DNA from: Flavobacteriales bacterium UBA5040
GTDB taxonomy: Bacteria > Bacteroidota > Bacteroidia > Flavobacteriales > Weeksellaceae
DNA: 64,000 bases
Reading direction: 5' to 3'
Assembly (NCBI GenBank): GCA_002415135.1
Contig: DIBY01000016.1
Coordinates: 177,524-241,523 of the forward strand
Part shown: piece after piece, positions 62,204-64,000 of the stretch
Numbering within the stretch: position 1 is the stretch's first letter
Layout: every line of letters begins with the position of its first letter
Position numbers and translations under genes: made by a program
Notes under the pieces: generated by a model
What the model was told of the DNA's origin: nothing
Database searches by the model: none
Seen by the model: only the letters and a program-made list of their open reading frames with translations

Positions 62204-64000
62204 TTACGTCGGACTTTCGGTTTGTGCTTTTACCATTTTCATTTCCGTAAAGCGAGGCTGCAAAATTTTAGCGATTAACCCAGTCCAGCCAGTTTGATGA
62301 GAAGCACCTACTCCACGCCCATTATCTCCGTGGAAATATTCATAAAATAAAATATAATCCTTAAAATCTTCATCTTCCTGAAATCTTGGATACTGTCCAT
62401 TGAAAGGGCGTTTTCCGTTTTCATCTTCCAGAAAAATATTGGCCAGACGTTTGCCCAGAAACTCTGCAATTTCATTTAAGTTTAAATAGGTTCCGCTTCC
62501 AGTTGGACATTCGACTTTAAAATCAGGACTGTAATAAAAGAAGAACCGCTGCAAACTTTCGATGATCAGAAAATTAATCGGAAACCAGATCGGTCCACGC
62601 CAGTTGCTGTTTCCGCCAAACATATAGCTGTCACTTTCTGCCGGAAGATATTTTACCGTGTAATCTGTACCGCCTAAATTAATTTTGAAAGGATTCTCTT
62701 CATATTCTTTTGATAAAGCCCGAACGCCATAATCACTCAAAAATTCAGTTTCATTCAGCATTCGTTCTAACAGCTTTTTCAACCGATGACCTCTTAACAA
62801 AGAAAGCAAATGCTTAGAATCTTCTCCTTTCGTTTCCCAATGCGAAACAAGCGAGGCCAGCTTTGGTTTATTTTTTAAAACCCAACTCATTCTTTCTTTG
62901 AACGCCGGTAATTTATCGAGCATTTCTTCATCGATCACTTCTACCGCAAACATTGGAATTAAGCCTACAATCGTGCGAATTCTCATGAACATACTGGTAC
63001 AATCTTTCAGCTGTAAAGCATCGTAGAAAAACTCGTCCTGATCATCCCACAATGAAAAATCATTTTCACCCATATTGTCGAGCGCGTTGGCGATATGTAA
63101 AAAATGCTCAAAGAATTTGGTTGCTAAATCTTCATAGACTTTATTATAAAGCGCCAGCTCCAAAGCAATACGCATCATATTTAAAGAAAACATCGCCATC
63201 CAACTTGTACCATCGGCCTGCTCTAAATGTTCACCATAGGGTAACTTTTCATTTCGGTCGAAAATTCCAATATTGTCTAAGCCCAAAAATCCACCTTCGA
63301 AAATATTATTACCGTTATTGTCCTTTTTATTGACCCACCAAGTAAAATTCATCAATAGTTTTTGAAAAACACCTTCCAGAAACTGCAGATCTGGTTTTCC
63401 TTTTTCTACCTCATCAATTTTAAAAACCCTGAAAGCTGCCCACGCATGAACAGGCGGATTAACATCGCTGAAATCCCACTCATAAGCTGGAAGTTGACCA
63501 TTGGGATGCATGAACCATTCAAGCGTCAATAATTTCAGTTGCTGCTTCGCGAAATCGGAGTCGATAATGGCAAAACTTAAAGTATGAAAGGCCAAATCCC
63601 ACGTTGCAAACCACGGGTATTCCCATTTATCCGGCATCGAAATAATGTTCATGGAATTGAAATTCTCCCACTCTTCATTTCGAATACGTTTTCTTGATTT
63701 TGGCGGCGTAATTTCAGCGGGATCGCCTTCTAACCATTTTGCAATATTGTAATGGTAGAATTGTTTACTCCACAACATTCCAGCAAAAGCTTGTCGTTGA
63801 ACTAACTTTTCGTCATCACTTTTAATGCCCTGTTGTAATTCTTTGTAAAACTCATCGGCTTCTTTTTTTCGAGTATTAAAAATTTCATCAAAATCTTCAA
63901 ATGGTTGCTTTAAATCCTGATCACACAATCTGAATTCAAAAACCTGAGTTTCTTTTGCCTGAATAAGTTCCTCAATTACGAATGACGCTTTCGTTCCTTT
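62204..64000 (-). CDS. GH63-like glucosidase, 5' truncated by window edge
   Basis: 598 residues are visible; the frame is open to base 64000, so the N-terminus lies outside. The protein is a (alpha/alpha)6-barrel glycosidase of the MOGS/GH63 clade: WEYPWFATWDLAFHTLSFAI, GQLPAYEWDFSDVNPPVHAW, EHLEQADGTSWMAMFSLNMM, YMFGGNSNWRGPIWFPINFL and ASHQTGWTGLIAKILQPRF. Acidic residues of the active site are in DWAFHT-type and GASHQTGW segments. The family cleaves alpha-glucosides or mannosylglycerate-type linkages. The substrate is not decided. Confidence 0.85.
   Translation of the reverse strand, partial: KGTKASFVIEELIQAKETQVFEFRLCDQDLKQPFEDFDEIFNTRKKEADEFYKELQQGIKSDDEKLVQRQAFAGMLWSKQFYHYNIAKWLEGDPAEITPPKSRKRIRNEEWENFNSMNIISMPDKWEYPWFATWDLAFHTLSFAIIDSDFAKQQLKLLTLEWFMHPNGQLPAYEWDFSDVNPPVHAWAAFRVFKIDEVEKGKPDLQFLEGVFQKLLMNFTWWVNKKDNNGNNIFEGGFLGLDNIGIFDRNEKLPYGEHLEQADGTSWMAMFSLNMMRIALELALYNKVYEDLATKFFEHFLHIANALDNMGENDFSLWDDQDEFFYDALQLKDCTSMFMRIRTIVGLIPMFAVEVIDEEMLDKLPAFKERMSWVLKNKPKLASLVSHWETKGEDSKHLLSLLRGHRLKKLLERMLNETEFLSDYGVRALSKEYEENPFKINLGGTDYTVKYLPAESDSYMFGGNSNWRGPIWFPINFLIIESLQRFFFYYSPDFKVECPTGSGTYLNLNEIAEFLGKRLANIFLEDENGKRPFNGQYPRFQEDEDFKDYILFYEYFHGDNGRGVGASHQTGWTGLIAKILQPRFTEMKMVKAQTESPT

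Overview
The window looks like chromosomal DNA from a flavobacterium of the Chryseobacterium/Kaistella/Epilithonimonas group (Weeksellaceae). The evidence is low-GC coding DNA, many TAnnTTTG -7 promoter boxes of the Bacteroidota type, two proteins with type IX secretion sorting domains, a DUF2339/DUF3999 pair, a fused osmoprotectant permease/binding protein, and dispersed Bacteroidota-type intergenic hairpin repeats. No phage, plasmid, CRISPR array or complete insertion sequence was seen.

Layout. 1-9.8 kb: partial aldehyde dehydrogenase (ALDH7 type), DUF3999/DUF2339 membrane pair, a decayed P-type metal ATPase, a DASH-type cryptochrome, an acetyltransferase, and ada next to a SnoaL-like gene broken by a stop codon. 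9.8-13.8 kb: DUF2911, fasciclin and MsrB exported proteins, an ECF sigma/anti-sigma pair and a glycine-rich stress protein. 14-17 kb: osmoprotectant ABC transporter and a DUF2071 protein. 17-23.5 kb: pyrimidine genes pyrB-carA-(Bro-N gene)-carB on the minus strand. A promoter, a 22-codon ORF and an intrinsic terminator precede pyrB, which looks like an attenuator. 23.6-24.9 kb: an Lrp/AsnC regulator and a zinc-ribbon HTH protein.

25-36 kb is a carboxylate uptake and activation locus: porin, MHS-family MFS transporter, small membrane proteins, a solute-symporter/histidine-kinase fusion (CrbS/CbrA-like), a receiver-only response regulator, and two different acyl-CoA synthetases (PrpE-like and Acs). 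The gap between the synthetases is packed with palindromes and a structured RNA-like element.

36.4-42.3 kb is the most interesting system: a co-directional cluster with a FAD oxidoreductase, a SAM methyltransferase, a type III polyketide synthase with an intact Cys-His-Asn triad, a FabL-like enoyl reductase, a FabZ-like dehydratase, a beta-ketoacyl-ACP synthase and an ACP. It has the parts to build its own acyl chain, extend and cyclise it by a type III PKS, and then methylate and oxidise it. By analogy with SrsABC and the Ars system the product would be an alkyl-resorcinol, -pyrone or -quinone lipid.

42.5-64 kb: a TPR protein and outer-membrane barrel, tRNA-Arg(TCG), an OhrR-controlled peroxide operon with a recognisable operator, T9SS type A and type B cargo proteins, fructose-6-phosphate aldolase, an amino-acid permease, a GT35 alpha-glucan phosphorylase lacking the expected PLP lysine, a DUF1572 protein, a cysteine-dioxygenase-like cupin lacking one iron ligand, MtaB, and a partial GH63-like glucosidase.
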